Source: Macrosoma leucophasiata (lineage: Eukaryota > Arthropoda > Insecta > Lepidoptera > Hedylidae). Taken from it: a stretch of 64,000 nucleotides of DNA. How positions within the stretch are numbered: position 1 is the first letter of the stretch; each line of letters opens with the position of its first letter. The notes below the pieces were generated by a model. It ran no database searches. It was not told the origin of the DNA and was given only the letters and a program-made list of their open reading frames with translations. Location of the stretch: positions 17,968,501-18,032,500 of the forward strand of contig JAWQUS010000027.1 of assembly GCA_036365455.1 (NCBI GenBank). The letters run 5' to 3'. Positions 63,125 to 64,000 of the stretch are shown piece after piece. A program made the translations under genes and the position numbers.

Positions 63125-63275
63125 AAGTTTTTTTTTAATGTCTGAAGGTTGACAGACAAGCAAACGGGCCACCTGATGGAAAGTGGTCACCGTCGCCTAT
63201 GAACATTTGCAACACCAGGGGAGTTGCCAACGCGCTGCCAGCCCTGAAGGACTCTTTTGACGCCATTACCAAGTA
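63125..63275 (+). mobile_element. interspersed repeat (ACGGGCCACCTGATGG type)
   Basis: GACAGACAAGCAAACGGGCC, ACCTGATGGAAAGTGGTCAC, CGCGCTGCCAGCCCTGAAGG. This wording is common in moth and butterfly genomes and is distantly like the family A tail end. Confidence 0.55.
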
Positions 63276-63404
63276 CCTAACAATCTTTTTTTTTGATATC
63301 GCCGTCGTTGAGTGACAAAGTTGTATAAAACTCGTTGAATCGTTATCGTTTGAATCTAACTGCCTTGTATGTATGGTAGCAGAACATGAAATTTTCTTGA
63401 TCCC

Positions 63405-63550
63405 GAAGTTAGGATCCCACTGCAGCATCATTTCGTTCATCCAGATATACTACAAACCTAATTTACGCATATTTATGGTCTAGAAAATATATATATTTTT
63501 TAGGTTGCCTATCAAAAAATGGCCGCAAATATTTTTAATTTTTTTTTGGG
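63405..63550 (+). mobile_element. single arm of the GATCCCACTGCAG TIR element
   Basis: GTTAGGATCCCACTGCAGCA, ATACTACAAACCTAATTTAC, TTAGGTTGCCTATCAAAAAA-TGGCCGC. Confidence 0.8.
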
Positions 63551-63559
63551 AATTATTTT

Positions 63560-63715
63560 TTGCCGTTGGTAATGAGCCTGTAGTTGTCAATAAGCTCAAA
63601 ACGTAATGGGCAATCGTCTTTACATGTATGCTTGAAGCTGTGCTGTGTCGTCGATGGCTTGAATGCATGCATTCACTTTTATCTACCCGAAGGTATACAG
63701 GCATGAAGTTAAGTT
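63560..63715 (+). mobile_element. SINE-B body, decayed
   Basis: GTTGTCAATAAGCTC, AAAACGTAATGGGCAATCG, ATGTATGCTTGAA, then a small insertion, ATGCATGCATTCACTTTTAT, CAGGCATGAAGTTAAG. Confidence 0.7.
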
Positions 63716-63963
63716 CAAACTATCTTCATATTGAATTCCTTCAAAGTTGTCTGAGCAGCTTAGCGTTGAAGGATTAAACAACTTTAAAGTGAAAATGTAA
63801 GAGCAAATTGCATCCTGACGGAAACCAGTCTCACAGGTGCATCGCACACGAACAGTTCAATTTGAATTCTTTCCAATTCTAAACTTCTTAGGGTTCCGTG
63901 AGGAAAAATAAAACAGATGTTAAATCAATTTGCTACCCGTCTATCTCAATTTCTTTTTTTTTG

Positions 63964-64000
63964 TGTAATGGAAGTGGCAAACAAGCATGCAGTTCACATT
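63964..64000 (+). mobile_element. family A, cut by window edge
   Basis: TGTAATGGAAGTGGCAAACA and AGCATGCAGTTCACATT continue past the window. Confidence 0.9.

Overview
The window looks like nuclear DNA of a moth or butterfly (Lepidoptera). It is AT-rich and intron-bearing, and it is packed with short interspersed repeats of kinds common in lepidopteran genomes. The assignment rests on repeat style and on one insect-like protein; no species can be named.

The only complete protein-coding gene I can support is a minus-strand sorting nexin 4 gene (Snx4) at 6874-15118. It has ten coding exons, canonical GT/AG borders and matching phases, and it encodes 419 residues with a PX domain followed by a BAR domain. 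Its introns hold transposon debris: Penelope-like ends, a LINE 3' end, SINEs and a hAT MITE. A partial tandem copy of exon 8 (9981-10037) is splice-ready and phase-compatible. Two further single-exon guesses, at 29798-29836 on the minus strand and 48721-48955 on the plus strand, are weak.

The rest is repeats. Named here for reference: family A (about 280 bp, poly(A)-tailed, roughly 20 copies or fragments); SINE-B and SINE-C (tRNA-like heads with a box B); foldback family D (a tRNA-like sequence in each arm); a 5S-related SINE; hAT MITE-1 (TIR CATAGAGCAACAC, 8-bp target duplications) and hAT MITE-2 (TIR CAGTGATTCCCAAA); a piggyBac-like MITE (TTAA); a TA-inserting MITE (TIR CAACRTGTAACAGG); one decayed mariner (35674-36958) and a solo 3' end of the same family; Penelope-like remnants, one with a GIY-YIG-type C-terminal fragment; and LINE 3' ends of several lineages.

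The most striking non-gene object is a GC-rich 15-bp minisatellite (39276-42389, with a second block at 42551-43070). It contains about 240 units, has a 1095-bp higher-order duplication, and keeps its register throughout the first block. That makes all six frames open and produces large spurious reading frames. Nested insertions (47297-48419) and perfect or near-perfect palindromes are frequent on the right side. Long intervals without calls are listed as such.
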